Positions 9,331 to 21,031 of a stretch of DNA of 62,000 nt are shown one piece after another (positions within the stretch are counted from its first letter, which is position 1; each line of letters starts with the position of its first letter). The stretch covers positions 11,563,309 to 11,625,308 of the forward strand of contig CM043959.1 of NCBI GenBank assembly GCA_014529385.2, in the 5' to 3' direction. The DNA comes from Adiantum capillus-veneris (Eukaryota > Streptophyta > Polypodiopsida > Polypodiales > Pteridaceae). The notes beneath the pieces are model-generated. The model ran no database searches. It had not been told where the DNA came from and saw nothing but the letters and a program-made list of their open reading frames with translations. Position numbers and translations under genes: made by a program.

Positions 9331-11929
9331 TAGGATAGGAATGAAGCATTCATGGCGTGTGTGTGTGTATAACAATGTGACGAGTGCCAAACCCTTCACT
9401 TTACCCAAAGAGACTTGTGAGACTTGCATTGTGGCATGCAAAGCTTGCTCAACCTTTGTCTACAACATCACTTGCATCACAACCAACAGCCTCATCTCCA
9501 CTCACACCCTCTCCTTCGACAGTAGCTAGGGTTTTTCCAAAAACCCCAAGGTGGTTCTCCTTCGGCTCTCCCACATCAAGTGAGTACTCTCTTTCTACAC
9601 ATAATTGTTCCAATAGTTCGTGTATGGAAAAAATTTTAAAAATTAGAAGAAATGAGAGACACCATGGATGAGGTAATAACACAGAACGCAACCCTTTTGG
9701 CATCAGTAAAATAGAAGTTGTTTATTCTATAACACACAAAAAATTGGAAAATATGTCTTCCAAGAAAAGAGAAAAAACTTAACCTTGACAAGGGGGTAGC
9801 CAAAGGGAATGGGATACAACTAGCAGTCACCACACAAGGGAATTAGCCCATGTCTTCAAGTTGGCATGCACCAATAAGGCCACACCAAAAATGAGGTAAC
9901 TGAGTATTTGAAGGAGGATGAACAGACAGAAAGAAGTGAAACTTAGGTGGATAGGGCATCCCAATGGTGGCAGCACTAGAGTGTACACCATTATAAAGAT
10001 TCGTCATTGAAGCTATCACTTTAAACAACAACCCAACCTATGACTCGGAAAAATTTTCTTGAATGCTACTAGCAAAAATCCTCAACCCCAGAGTCAATAT
10101 CAATATTAGTCAATTTTTGTATACCAATGTCATGTAGCAAATGGACAAAGTAAAATCCCAAAACTTATTGAAGGCATGGTATGTGTGGCAGTTTGTTTAT
10201 CGGGAAAACTACACCCCACTGCATACCAATGTTTAGAAGGTATGTACAAAGGTGGCTAGAGACAACACAAAGAAGAAGAGAATCAGTCTCTCATCAACCT
10301 TAGAAGGTACTAACACTACACAAAATACTGAGGGTAGAGGTAACATAGTGGCAACTAGGGGGGTTAAATGATCAGAACCTCAGACTGAGTCAAGTCCATT
10401 GGCCAAGACAAAGAAGACCACAACATGGCTGGAAAGTTTCAGGCACAAGTACAGAAGCCCCATGAAACTAGTCAGCCTAAACCAACCAGTGTAAAACCAA
10501 CTAAAATTATCAACACACCTATAGAAGCCAAGGACACTAGTGCTTTGGGAGAAACCAAGACAGCAAGTGTAACTCCAACGCAGACTAGTGCATTGTAGAC
10601 TAAAGGAAAGGATCAAGCATTTGGTAGCACTGAACAAAGGAGGCTCTAGTACAAAAATGGCTACGTTGGAGGAAGAACTACAATAGACTAAGCTAGAATC
10701 TATGGTACTGAAGAAAGAAAGAATAGAATGGGAGAAATAAATATTACATTTTCAAATTGACCAAAATCATAGTGCTTGGACGATATCTACCCTCCATCAA
10801 AAGAAAGATAGTCTGACATTTGAGAATGTAATAATGAAATAAGAGAAAAAAGACTTCCCAACATGTGGTGGAAAGATTTAAAACATTGCTGAACCTAAAA
10901 GGGTTGACTATAGAACGCTTTATAAAACTCAGAACCTCATGAAGGAAGATATACTTGGAAAGTATAACTATCAGTCTCTGGTAGACATTGTGGATGATGA
11001 TGGAGACTTGTCTCTAAATCTTGCTAATCAGCAAAAGGTCATAGAGTGTGTTTAGTCTGATCTCCAAAACAAAACAAAACAAAGGAATACAACACTGCAC
11101 TAGTCAATGAAGCCATGAAAAAGTTCGTCAGCAACCAAAAGGTGCAAGATGAAGACTACGACAAGGATGAGGAGGAGGGATCGATCTCACCAAACATGGC
11201 AATGATAATAAGGATAATGATGATGATGATAATTTGCCATCTCCACCAACAAGATCTACCATAGGAGGATCAGAGGCCACTGAGCACCAAGAATTTGAGG
11301 CCAATATAGAAGGGGATGTTGGGACCAACACAAACATAGGAATAGACTGGAACAAATTCATCCCCAGCACAATAGACACAACCACCTAACCAACAAACAA
11401 ATGGAATAGAAATTTGTGAGAGTCCAAAGGCTTGATAAAGGTAATCATTTTATTTCAAACTCAAATCTCTATTTAGACCATAACCACTCCAACGAGCTAC
11501 TGACACTCAATAAGCGATTGAGGAAGCAGAAAGCACCTTAAATCTAGGAGTTTCTACATAATGAAACTATTTACTCAGACGTAGAAAGATTTCAAATGCT
11601 GTATGTGGGTGCTAGGAGAATGGTCAACAATTGAAAATCAATTAGTATCAAGATGTAAGATCCCCAATTTTTGGGTCTCTTTTAAAAATAAGAAAAATAG
11701 CTTTCAATATCCGTTTCGTCAAATTCCGATTTAGAATGCTTGCTTTTGATAGTATTGTAAGCCTCTAAAGTGAAAAGCAAGGTTGTTTCCATGTTTCAGT
11801 AGGTCAGACGGATGTTTGGTTCAGTTTTGAGAAAATCCTCTATTTTTATCTTTTTTCATGCTTTTTATGCTTTTAGTGCTTTTTTGCAAAAAGGAGGGTC
11901 AGAAATCTGCTTTTCGAGTGCTTTTCATG
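9330..11929. other. Degenerate region without a recognisable gene
   Basis: Only short frames broken by stops occur on both strands. A lysine/glutamate-rich pseudo-frame at about 10657-11080 (plus; MATLEEELQ*TKLESMVLKKERIEWEK, later DILGKYNYQSLVDIVDDDGD) looks like a decayed gag-type coiled-coil region, but I cannot assign it. A TGTAAGATCCCC word at about 11656 could be an LTR edge. Confidence 0.35.
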
Positions 11930-12136
11930 CTATTGAAGCTCTTCCTCAAGTGTAACCTGCTTGTATAGACTATAGGAAATAAGATTTCCTTGAGCCCCGG
12001 AATCTAGGACTGCACTGGCCTCCACTTGATTGCCTCCAAGCTTGACTTCTATTGTTGGATCCACCATATTCTCCTCTTCAAAATCTATCACTTTGATTAG
12101 ATTGACCCATAGTGGTGGTCCTGGCTGTTGTTGTTG
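11930..12136 (-). pseudogene. Retropepsin-like fragment directly downstream of an integrase
   Basis: A 68-codon frame on the minus strand starts after a TGA at 12137-12139 and ends with TAG at 11930-11932. It reads IEVKLGGNQVEASAVLDSGA, then QGNLISYSLYKQV. VLDSGAQ.NLIS is the active-site loop of a retroviral-type aspartic protease (D-S-G at about 11999-12004). It lacks the flap and the ILG motif, so the domain is cut. It overlaps, in another frame, the last codons of the integrase at 12097. In Ty3/gypsy polyproteins the protease comes before the reverse transcriptase, so its place after the integrase is out of order. Confidence 0.6.
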
Positions 12137-13400
12137 TCATAGGAGCTTTCTTTTGCCATGCGCAGGTACTGGGCTAGTGGTAAATGATACTTTTTAAGTC
12201 GACAACCACTAATCCAGTTCGGCATTTCTTCACCATCCAATGTAGCAAGCTTGACAACCCCACTTGGTGATATATCGGTAATCACCAAGGGTCCCATCCC
12301 TCACTTTTTAAGTTTTTTTTCATGTTGTTTCGATGTATAAACTAGGACATAGTATCCTGTTTAAAACTCTTTCGAGCGTATATGCTTATCAAAAAATTCC
12401 TTTTGTATTCTTTTTTTAACGTAGCTAGAAGCTACAACTTTCAAGCGAAGCTCCTCTAGTTTCTCTAGGTCATCGACTCTTGAAGACAATTCATGGCCTA
12501 CCCACTCGAGTTGTTTAACTACTCTTAGTGTTGGGATCCTGAACTCTATAGGCAGGACTGCATTAAGACCAAACACCATATTGTACGGTGTTATTCCAAT
12601 ATATGTTTTGTAGGATACCCTATAAGTCCACCGTGTAGAGTGTAACTGATGGTCCCAATTTGCTCTTGAATTTGATACTATTTTGGTCAAGATAGTGCAG
12701 AGAGTCTTACTTGTAGCTTCAACATGTCCATTATCCTATGGATGGTATGGAGAAAACTTCTTGTGAACGAATATGAATTTTTTGTGTAAAAGAGTTTAAA
12801 TTCATTAATGAAATGTGTGCCAAGATCATTGACAATTTCTATGGGTAGACCATATCTAACAAATATATGTTTATATAGAAACTGTGAAGTGGTCCTTGCA
12901 TTTTCTTTTTGTGTGGCCTTAGCTTGAACCCATTTTGTGAGATAGTCCATAGACACAATGATATATTGGACATGAGTTTTGTAAGCGGGGGTGAAATTGG
13001 ACCAACAAAATCCATACCACACTTAGAAAATGCTCTAGCTCCCATCATTGGCCTTAAGGGCATCTCATCTCTCCTTATTGACACTTTGGTATGTTGACAC
13101 GCATCACATCTCTTAACATATTTGTCAGCATCCATGTGTAATGTAGGCCACCATATTCTAGAGGTTAAGATAATTTTTGCCGTCTTATCCCCTGAGAAAT
13201 AGCCACCGCTGAGTCCTTCATGTGCTGGCTTGAGGACTAGAAAATACATGCTTTTGATTTCACATATCCTGAGCTGATTTTCCTTTCCTCTCTTATACAA
13301 TTGATATTCAATTAATGTAAAATCTTGAACCTCTATTTCTATGGCCCTTTGCCGTGCTCTAGAGGTCCGTTGTCAGGTATTCAATTATATATTGGCTCCC
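12097..13400 (-). pseudogene. Ty3/gypsy integrase (element N), frameshifted
   Basis: Read from 13400 downward. The zinc-binding module is HEGLSGGYFSGDKTAKIIL...WWPTLHMDADKYVKRCDACQ (H...H...C..C), then RPMMGARAFSKCGMDFVGP. After a frameshift come YIIVSMDYLTKWVQAKA (first catalytic Asp) and FVRYGLPIEIVNDLGTHF (second). After another break come WTYRVSYKTYIGITPYNMVFG, then PIEFRIPTLR. The last frame (12097-12297) has GPLVITDISPSGVVKLATLDGE and NWISGCRLKKYH, a C-terminal domain without chromodomain. At least three shifts. It is a different gypsy family from M and P. Confidence 0.8.
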
Positions 13401-13473
13401 TTTTGGTGAAATTGTTACTTGAAACAGTGTTGCATGCTCTATAGGTGGTTAAGACCTGTAGGTTTCATAGTTA

Positions 13474-13849
13474 TTAATGTACATATAAACATAAGTGTGC
13501 ATATTTGGCCAATAAACTCATAACAGTTTCAGGTATTGGTTTGTTTTTGTTTGCGAGCAATGAAATGCTACGTCCTAAATATGTGCTTCTAGAAGGTAGC
13601 AATTGTATTCTTTTGAAATTATGCATAATCGCAAAATGTTTCCTGAGCCTAAATGATACAAACATCCACCAAGTAATTGGAAATACCGAGATTGTCAAAC
13701 CATTCGTCTTTTACTTTCTTGGCCCATTCTATCGAACTCACCTGCATAGATAGTAAATTGACTATCTCCTGAGACCATTTTGGTATCATTTCAGCATCCT
13801 TCTTAGATGCTAATGAGCTCCACTTGCCTAAATATATATAGTGCGTCAT
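13474..13849 (-). pseudogene. Possible upstream pol remnant of element N
   Basis: A broken minus-strand frame includes YLGKWSSLASKKDAEMIPKWSQ and EWAKKVKDEWFDNLGISNYLVDV. It lies where the RNase H to integrase linker of element N should be. I do not recognise a specific domain. Assignment is by position and orientation only. Confidence 0.25.
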
Positions 13850-15019
13850 TCTGGCTTGCCTGTGTGCATGTGGGACTTAGTCCCCTGCCACATGGCACCA
13901 CCTCGTGAGTTCACCTTCACAACTTTAATGACTTTTTTGGATGATTGTAAAAATATCCATTTATGTATAATTCATATTTTGGATGAGAGGATGACTAGTG
14001 TATTTGCCTTCATTCATCTTCTCTTGAGTATGTATTGTGTACGTGATGCATTCTTTGTGTGTAATGAGCCTATGTGTGCAAAACTATTTATGCACAAATG
14101 AATGGGTGAATGTGTATATGTTCACTTTTGTGGAAAAGTGTGTGCCTGTATGTGTACATGATGCTGAATATGTGCATGATTGTGTTCTTATATGCAAAAA
14201 GGCACTTATTGTGTGTGTAAGTAATATCTCACATGTTGACAAAATTTGACGTCTTCTTTAAATCAGATAAGGACGTCATCGATGCTATGTCCTTGTCTTT
14301 GTCCACCTCTCAATACATTGATGTGAGTGAAAGAATGCACGATGCACTTGTGTCAATGAGAGAAACAATATGTGTGGAAAGCTATGAGTGTGGTGATGAC
14401 AAATGTGCATGAAGGAGATGAAGCTTCACAAAAAAGAACATGAGTATGGAGATGGTGATGGAGAGGTTTTGGACATGAGTAGAACTCCAAAAAAAAGCAA
14501 GCCAACAAACTATAGAAAGCATCTAAGGTGTGTAGTAAACTGCTTTCTTTTTAATTTCAAAAAACTATTATCGTTGATATATCTTTACATATACCCACAA
14601 ATATTACCACACATATTACCATCGATACACTAACAGTCTATCACACAACCAAAATTGTTGTCTCTCTATTTTTCACAAATGCACTCTCTCTTTTCTTTTG
14701 ATAGTAAATGTCCATGGTAAAGCACTCAACCATCTATAGCGATTGTTCTTGCACATGCATGTTTAATTGCAAGGTCTCCACAAACTATTCTAACCATCTA
14801 AACCCCAAAATTTTAGGTGCTGAGAACGTCTGATTTAGAGAATTTATGTGTAGAATCATTATTAGGCACCACTTATAGGAGACCTCTCAATAATATCACA
14901 CAAGAAAACAACGGTTGCTCTTCTTCAAAAATATACTTCATAACTATAACTTCTATACTCTATATGAAGCTGCTTAAATTTTTTGAGGCCAAAGAGAGCA
15001 CCCATGTGTCACTCTCTTG

Positions 15020-15155
15020 TTTCCTCTCCAAGAAGGAGCGCATCACTCGAGAGACCTGTGTGCATGTGCGCTCTTATTTCCTCTCCAAGAAGGAGCGCAT
15101 CACATCAATGCCCTCTGACGACCTCGACAAAACTCGAGAGACCTGTGTGCATGTG
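15020..15155. repeat. Interleaved direct repeats
   Basis: TTTCCTCTCCAAGAAGGAGC... occurs at 15020 and 15077. ACTCGAGAGACCTGTGTGCA... occurs at 15045 and 15131. This is a local duplication with a short insertion in the second copy. Confidence 0.8.
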
Positions 15156-15247
15156 CACGCTCTACAAGGCTACCAGAGTTAGGCAGACGCCTATCTCTCT
15201 CTCTCACTCACAATACAATGCTACCAGCGGTCAATATGGTCCAGTCT

Positions 15248-15415
15248 CGACAATATTAGCAGCGTAGTAGTGTGTACTTGCACACAATGTGTGTGTCTGT
15301 GTGTCTCTGGGACACTACAAGTGTGGGTGTGCACACTATCACACACACATGTACACCCTTGCAAGTCGACAATACTGGCAGCGTAGCAGTGTGTACTTGC
15401 ACACAATGTGTGTGT
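15248..15415. repeat. Direct repeat, 119-bp period
   Basis: CGACAATA(T/C)T(A/G)GCAGCGTAG(T/C)AGTGTGTACTTGCACACAATGTGTGTG occurs at 15248 and 15367, with GACACTAC(A/G) and CACACTATCA shared downstream. Confidence 0.8.
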
Positions 15416-15808
15416 GTTTGTGACACTACGGGTATGAGTTTTCACACTATCATAAAATCTAATATCTAACTAATCCAAATTATTTCTCATATTAAACTGA
15501 TCATTTAATGTGGGAGAATAAACAGGAACAAGAGTTAGAATATAGACATGTGCTTATGGATCTATCTCAGCATGGGACCAAAGTCAATGGGTCCAAATGA
15601 GAGATGGTCTGTCAAAGAGCAATGATAGCTAATGGAGCTTGAAAGACCTTAGGGTTAGCTTTATTAAAGACCTCCAAAGGTTAGTGCTAAAAGTCCTTAG
15701 ACCTAAGACCTTAGGCAAGCTAGGGCTGAGCTTGAGGTGAGAACCCGACCCAAGCTTGAGGTGCTTGTCATGCTTGCTGACTAAGGTGCTTAAGGTGCTT
15801 GTCATGCT

Positions 15809-16055
15809 CTCGGGGGTGCACCATGTAATCATGTTAATGTATAACGTCTGTTCGAAAGGAGGGGTTTTAAAATGCCAAAATTTTAGGCAATTTAACAGAG
15901 ATACATAAAAATAAGGGGTTTTTATATTCAATTTTGAAAAAAATATTTAAAAATGGGGTCATTTTATTCATTGAGACATGTTAAAAGAGGGGTTTTTTCT
16001 AACAACCTGGGAACGCATGTTATATAGGGGGGTACTTAACGATGAACCCCCCGAG
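15809..16055. mobile_element. 247-bp MITE with 8-bp target duplication (hAT-like size)
   Basis: GTCATGCT is duplicated at 15801-15808 and 16056-16063. The ends read inward are CTCGGGGGTGCACCATG and CTCGGGGGGTTCATCG. The insertion is absent from the matching 3' LTR (about 32771), which gives the empty site. An 8-bp duplication is made by hAT and P-type transposases; there is no coding capacity. The inside is AT-rich with AAAAGAGGGGTTTT words. Confidence 0.75.
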
Positions 16056-16525
16056 GTCATGCTTGATGACTGAGGTACATGAAGTGCTTAAGGTACTTGG
16101 GGGCCAAGGTGCTTGAGATGCTTAAACTCAAACAAAGGCCTACAAAGGAGGGGGACTAGCCCCAAAAGGAGGGGATGTGTTTGGAAAGTCTAACACTTAC
16201 ACAAGGGACACCCCTTTCCCTCAAGAGGCAAGTAGGACACATGTCAAGCCCCTAGCTAGCTGCCCCCATAGTGTGCCTAAAGCCTATTGGTTGATCCTTA
16301 GAGAGGTCCAATGAGAATGTATTTAATTAAATTGATTATTTAAGCATTATTCAAGACCTCTCTCTCAAAGGGTTAAGGAGGACACTTGTCCAAAGCCTAC
16401 CTCTATTGCTTGAATTGACCTAGGCTTGTGATTGGCTAGGCTTGAGAGAGCCAATGAGCTTAAGGCATGAGCTACGACGAGGGGTCGACCCAAGCAAGAA
16501 GGGGGTTAGATTGAGGGATATACAC

Positions 16526-16528
<3 letters not shown>

Positions 16529-16615
<87 letters not shown>
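16529..16615. repeat. (CA)n microsatellite in P-A LTR
   Basis: A pure CA run of about 43 units. The duplicated copy at 25635-25668 has only about 17 units. Confidence 0.95.
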
Positions 16616-16617
<2 letters not shown>

Positions 16618-16850
16618 ATTGTGTGAAGTGGAAAGAACTTCATCTTCTTCTTCAAGTTTTTTGAGAAGTTGAGAGCATACACCACCACTCTTGGCTATGG
16701 AATGCAAATCCATCCAAGAGCCATGCTTCAATGCTATGCTAGCCATCTTCTTCATTTCCATTACTATGCTACTATGCTATGCTAAGCTCTATGAGTAATG
16801 GTATGAGAGGACACTATTTATTTCTCGTAAGAATACTTCTTCTTCCTCTT

Positions 16851-17036
16851 CCCTATCCTCATTCCCTGGTAGATCTCTCCACCTTTGAAGGTGTTTGAGG
16901 TCTTGGGACTGAGGCCAAGGACAAGTTACTTCCTCTTCCTCTTCCCTATCCTCATTCCCTGGTAGATCTCTCCACCTTTGAAGGTGTTTGAGGTCTTGGG
17001 ACTGAGGCCAAGGACAAGTTAATGATATCATTTAGC
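16851..17036. repeat. 93-bp tandem duplication in P-A LTR/leader
   Basis: CCCTATCCTCATTCCCTGG through GGCCAAGGACAAGTTA is present twice (16851 and 16944). The same pair is found in the duplicated block at about 25908-26075, so it predates the segmental duplication. Confidence 0.9.
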
Positions 17037-17513
17037 TAAGTTACGGGAATAATTGTGGTGCATGAAGCTCTCTATATTCATTGCACCATCAAGGTCTCAA
17101 GGAACACAAAGCTTGTATTGTACCAAGTCTTCTTTTATGGGAGAAACTATAATACAAAAGACTTTTGGAGGGGGGACCGGCTCCGCATAAATCCGGTCCT
17201 CAACTCTTGTCAAGTTCTCTAATTCTCTCTCTTGCAAAGTATTGTTCATGCCAAGTTAATTAAGTATAATGGTTATGTTGCTACCTCTAAACAAGTTCAC
17301 CCTCTATTTTCTCAAAGTATTCTCATAAAAATGCTCACTACAGCCCTCTATTCTCAATGTTCATAGTCCTTTTCTTGATTCCTCTAATCTCAATGTTTAT
17401 AGTCCATTTCAAAAGATAGACTTTGCCAAGCAAAAGCAACAATTTTGTGGTGGATTACCTAAATAAATGGCCGATTATGTCAACTCACAACGGTTTGGTT
17501 TCATCACCGACGT

Positions 17514-18694
17514 TGTGAGCGGGATGAAACACACACAACGCCTCTATAATGACCCGACACACACTCTTGGGATGATACACACACACATTATGGGGCACCA
17601 CTCAGCTTACGCGACCAGCCTGGCCGAGACAGGAAACACACAGACGGAGTGAGAAGAGAGAGATTTCCCACTTGCCCACTCAACACTCACACATACACAC
17701 TCATACACACACTCTCAATTCAGCTCAAAGGAGGCAAATTGCTGTTGTTTAGACTCAATGAACCTCAAGGAGGCAAATTGCTGTTGTTTAGAATCAATGA
17801 AGCTCAGCCCAACACCAATGGGGCAAATAGTTTACACAGTATTGAGGAAATACACCAGATACAACCACAAAGTTAAGCAGATGCTTCACTCACCGGAGAA
17901 GATTACACAAAAAAACAACAGAAAATATGTGAGGAATTTGGTAAAATGGACAGCGCCATTGCGTCCGGAACGCCCAAAAACCCCACCCTACAATGTCACA
18001 GTGCTCAAATCCGACCTCGGATGAGCAGTTTAGGGCCAAAAAATGCTCCAAAAACAGCAAAAACACACTTGCGGCTGTTCCTCCTCTCTTCTCCACGTTT
18101 TTTTCTGGTCCTCTCTCAGTTTTTTCAGTTACCACACTTAGCTTTATTAGTTGGGCACCCTTGGCCTTTTAGATGACCTCAAACGGACCACGAACAGGCC
18201 AAAAACTGACCTCGCAGTGCATAGTTGTCACCTTTTTGCATCATCCGCACACCTGGCACTCAGTTTTTCCAAATAATGCATCCCGCAACCACGTGAAGTG
18301 GCCCCAAAAAGTGGTCCTCATGATGACCTTTCTGCATAAGTATCACAAGAAAACGCCCACGTCGTGTCCATACTTCTCCGTGTGCAAGTATTGACCCCGT
18401 TCGACCTCCTGACGCCACTTGATGCCATCTGACGCACCTGCTTACCTCATGTCGTCGGCCCGCAGATAGCTTCCTCGAGAAGTTTTACGCACTACCAACT
18501 CCTCCTTATTGTAGAAAAAACAAACTGGTACTGATAATAGGGAAAATCGCTGCACTATGTACACCCTGTCCTACTTGTACACACGTGGGCCCCACGTAAC
18601 CACCTGGCTATGGAAATTGGGTAATCCTTTATTCGATGCACCATGCATGTGTATGTACATATGCTCAATCCCTTGCTCAAAAAAACTCCTGACA
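17514..18694 (-). repeat. M1 3' LTR
   Basis: Read on the minus strand it starts TGTCAGGAGTTTTTTTGAGC (18694) and ends GCTCACA (17514). It matches 26569-27708 along its length and 24500-25370 over its last 870 bp. It contains a 42-bp tandem duplication (CAAAGGAGGCAAATTGCTG..., about 17725-17808) that the other copies lack. Conserved short frames inside it reflect LTR copying, not genes. Confidence 0.85.
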
Positions 18695-18713
18695 TAATTT
18701 GCCCATCCCCTAG
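18695..18713 (-). promoter_or_regulatory. M1 polypurine tract
   Basis: The minus strand reads CTAGGGGATGGGCAAATTA directly before the LTR start TGTCAGG. This purine-rich word is the expected primer for plus-strand DNA synthesis. Confidence 0.6.
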
Positions 18714-18722
18714 CCTGCTAGA

Positions 18723-19538
18723 TCATTCATGATCAGCAACAACAAAGAGAGATATGAGACTCGCAGCATCACAGGTCTCCTCATCCCTCACAGACATTAC
18801 TTGCTCCACAGACAGCTTATCCTGCTCCACCATCATCAATCTAGCATGATACAATTTAAGACGCAATCCATTTACCCTTGACTTATGTAGAACACCATCC
18901 AGGTTAGCCAGCTGATATGTGCCATTTGGAAAACACTCCACTACCTTGAAAGGGCCTTCCCACTTAATTTGAAACTTCTTTTGGAAGGTGTTGTCCAGCT
19001 TATTGTTGTAGCGCAAAACCAAGTCATGTTTCTTGATACCCTTACTTTTGACCTTTTCATTTATCTTTGCCAAAGCTTTATCCTGCATCTGCCCATAATG
19101 CTCCAATGCGCTCATCCTATCCAACTGGACCTCTTGTAACTGCAAGAGCCTCTCTTTGAATGCATCACTAGGCGGACCAAGAAACTTCTCTAACATCTTG
19201 ACCGCAGGCAACTCTACCTCCACAGGCAATAGTGCTTCCTTTCCATACACCAAATGAAATGGAGTAAACCTTGTACCTGTCTTCACTGAAGTACAGTAAG
19301 CCCATAATGCACTAGGCAATTCCAAATCCCAAATCTTTCCTTGGTGCTTTGTCACTTTAGAAAGAATTTGTAGCAACTCACCATTGAATCTTTCATTTAA
19401 GCCATTACACTGCGTGTAATAAGGAGTGGTATGCTGGTGCCTAATCTTTATCTTTGTGCATAAGAAGTCTAGCACTTTAGCTCTAAATCCTGGCCCCTTA
19501 TCTGAAAGTAGCTCTAATGGCACCCAAACTTGCAACAT
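18723..19538 (-). pseudogene. M1 integrase, C-terminal half
   Basis: A 271-codon frame: VPLELLSDKGPGFRAKVLDFL carries the second catalytic Asp. QCNGLNERFNGELLQIL carries the catalytic Glu (N.L.ER.NG). LWAYCTSVKTGTRFTPFHLVYG follows. The C-terminal domain has GIKKHDLVLRYNNKLDNTFQ, then FQIKWEGPFKVVECFPNGTYQLANLDG, and no chromodomain. It is separated from the N-terminal half by a frameshift at about 19540, where M2 still has the uncut sequence. Function in the family: insertion of the cDNA into the genome. Confidence 0.85.
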
Positions 19539-19544
19539 ATTTCA

Positions 19545-20402
19545 TCATACACAAATTTTTCCACATTTTGTAGTGATCTGTTTTACTGCTATAGCCTCTG
19601 CCCATCTAGAGAGATAATCCATTGCAGTCAAAATATAGCTTTTGCCCCTGCTTGTGATAGGTAACGGGCCTATTGCATCAATCCCCCACTTTTCAAACAC
19701 ATCAAACGCCATAATGGTTTTTCGTAGCTCTGGCTTCAACACTCTCTTCCCAAATGCTTGACACCTATTGCAAGACCTACACCAATGGTGGACATCCTTG
19801 TGCAAACTAGGCCATACATACCCCTCTTGCAAAATATTATGCAAGGTGATCTTTAGAGCAAAATGGCCGCCACATGCGCCTTCATGATTCTCTTCCAACA
19901 CTCTGTAAAGCTCCTCCTGCCAAGGTACACGTCTCAACACGAGATCAGCCCCTTTCACGTATAAGACACCATCGATCAATTTGTACCTGTATGCTCTACG
20001 CACAAAGCCATACTTCTTAGACTTCTGAATCTCCTTTGGAATGATTCCTGTTAGCAAAAACTCCTCTTCTTGAGCCAAACTTTCCCGGCCATGATAAAGA
20101 GGTAAAGTGGTCCTCAACACAAATAGCTCCCCAATCATGCCTTGAGCTGCTTCATGTGCCTCTCCATTTAGAGCACGTTCAATGTGTCTGATGATCCATG
20201 CTTTGAACTTTTTTAACAGTTCTTTAATTCTAAAGTACATTTCCTTCAATGAGGTGTTCTTGCTCTTCCACACACCCAGCACTTGCTTCACCACTAACAA
20301 GGCATCACCTTTTATGCTCAACCTTCGAACCCCATGCTTCAAACAAATATGTAATCCGGCTTCCAGAGTAGCATATTCAGCCTCATTGTTACTCTCTTGC
20401 AT
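19545..20402 (-). pseudogene. M1 second RNase H (archaeal-like type) and integrase N-terminal half
   Basis: A 285-codon frame. Residues 1-95: SNNEAEYATLEAGLHICLKHGVR, GDALLVVKQVLGVW and HIERALNGEAHEAAQG, the Glu, Asp and N..A..A blocks of an RNase H distinct from the usual gypsy one. Residues about 165-225: the integrase zinc module GGHFALKITLHNILQEGYVWPSLHKDVHHWCRSCNRCQ. Then FEKWGIDAIGPLP and YILTAMDYLSRWAEAIAV, with the first catalytic Asp. It ends early by frameshift (GKICV*). Its start overlaps the previous frame (20339-20635) by 64 bp in a shifted frame, exactly as in M2. Confidence 0.85.
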
Positions 20403-20635
20403 ACTAGCTTCCCCTCTGGATCATAAAGTGCTATACCCCTTGAAGCTGCATCATGGCTCTTTCTGTATGAACCATGAAAGAACAACACATGTGCATTGCT
20501 TATCTGTGGCACTTCTTCAACTACCTTTCTCACCACCTCTTCCTTAACAATAAGGGGATTCTCCTTGTAGGTCTCAACCTTATCTGGATCAGCCTCAATG
20601 CCATTTTCTGACACCATATGGCCCAATAAATTCAC
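20339..20635 (-). pseudogene. M1 reverse transcriptase end / start of second RNase H, with deletion
   Basis: The frame has NLLGHMVSENGIEADPDKVET, then jumps to KENPLIVKEEVVRKVVEE and VLFFHGSYRKSHDAASRGIALYD. Compared with M2, about 600 bp (29592-30188 there) are missing between DKV and TYKENP; these encode the RT connection and the first RNase H. The first catalytic Asp of the second RNase H, FFDGS in M2, is His here (FFHGS). Downstream continuation is in another frame. Confidence 0.8.
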
Positions 20636-20684
20636 CCTTGGTTGTGCTAGATGACATTTGTTTGGATTTAGTTGTCCTCCACAT

Positions 20685-20981
20685 TCATCCCAATATCATC
20701 TGCAGCTTCTCATGATGTTCAACCCTACTGCTGTAGACACAGAAGTCATCCATGAAAGCTTTAACACAACTACCAATGAATGGTGCCAATACCCAATTTG
20801 CTCTCTCTTGATAGAAAGATGGTCCATTTGACAACCCAAATGGGAATACTGTGTAGCAATAGCAGCCCCATGGCGTAATAAAAGTTGTCTTTGTGCCGTC
20901 TTTAAGAGCAATTTTCAATTGAAAATAGCCTGAAAAACCATCACACACATTGTACCTCTCATAACCAGCCATTGACTCCAA
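20685..20981 (-). pseudogene. M1 reverse transcriptase, palm domain
   Basis: A 98-codon frame with YNVCDGFSGYFQLKIALKD (first catalytic Asp), then FPFGLSNGPSFYQ and FMDDFCVYSSRVEHHEK, the (F/Y)XDD active site. Frameshifts on both sides separate it from the protease/RT frame and from the RT end. Confidence 0.85.
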
Positions 20982-21031
20982 GATCTGATCGATGAATGGA
21001 AGAGGATATGGGTTCTTCTTAGTGGCTGCAT

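Larger units (their letters stand above)
13850..15447. other. No gene seen; TG/CA-rich DNA with short duplications
   Basis: A stretch of about 1.6 kb rich in TGTG and CACA, with no supported frame. It contains two local duplications listed separately (15020-15155 and 15248-15415). Confidence 0.5.
15448..17513 (+). repeat. 5' LTR and leader of chromovirus-like gypsy P-A
   Basis: From 15448 (TATCATAAAATCTAATATC, originally TGCC...) the sequence matches the 3' LTR at 32414-32948 over about 600 bp, apart from the 247-bp MITE at 15809-16055. Beyond the part truncated at 32948 it continues through a CA microsatellite, a 93-bp tandem duplication and AT-rich leader. The boundary between LTR and leader is not clear: no primer site was recognised. 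At 17466 the frame ATGGCCGATTATGTC could be the gag start of P-A. It is cut at 17513 by insertion of M1. Confidence 0.65.

Noticed and set aside
10380-11385. Gene with Asp-rich or Ser-rich frames
   Set aside because: Frames are short, broken and not co-linear with a known protein; only a weak gag-like impression remains.
13841-14633. Short Met/Cys/Val-rich frames in the TG-rich stretch
   Set aside because: No domain, no splice context, and composition follows the TGTG-rich DNA.
16442-16761. Long His/Thr or Val/Cys repeat reading frames
   Set aside because: They translate the CA microsatellite in different frames; no domain and no start context.
17946-18176. A 76-codon frame conserved at 24908-25138 and 26810-27190
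   Set aside because: The three copies are the same LTR of element M; conservation comes from LTR copying and duplication, and all three vary at start and frame.
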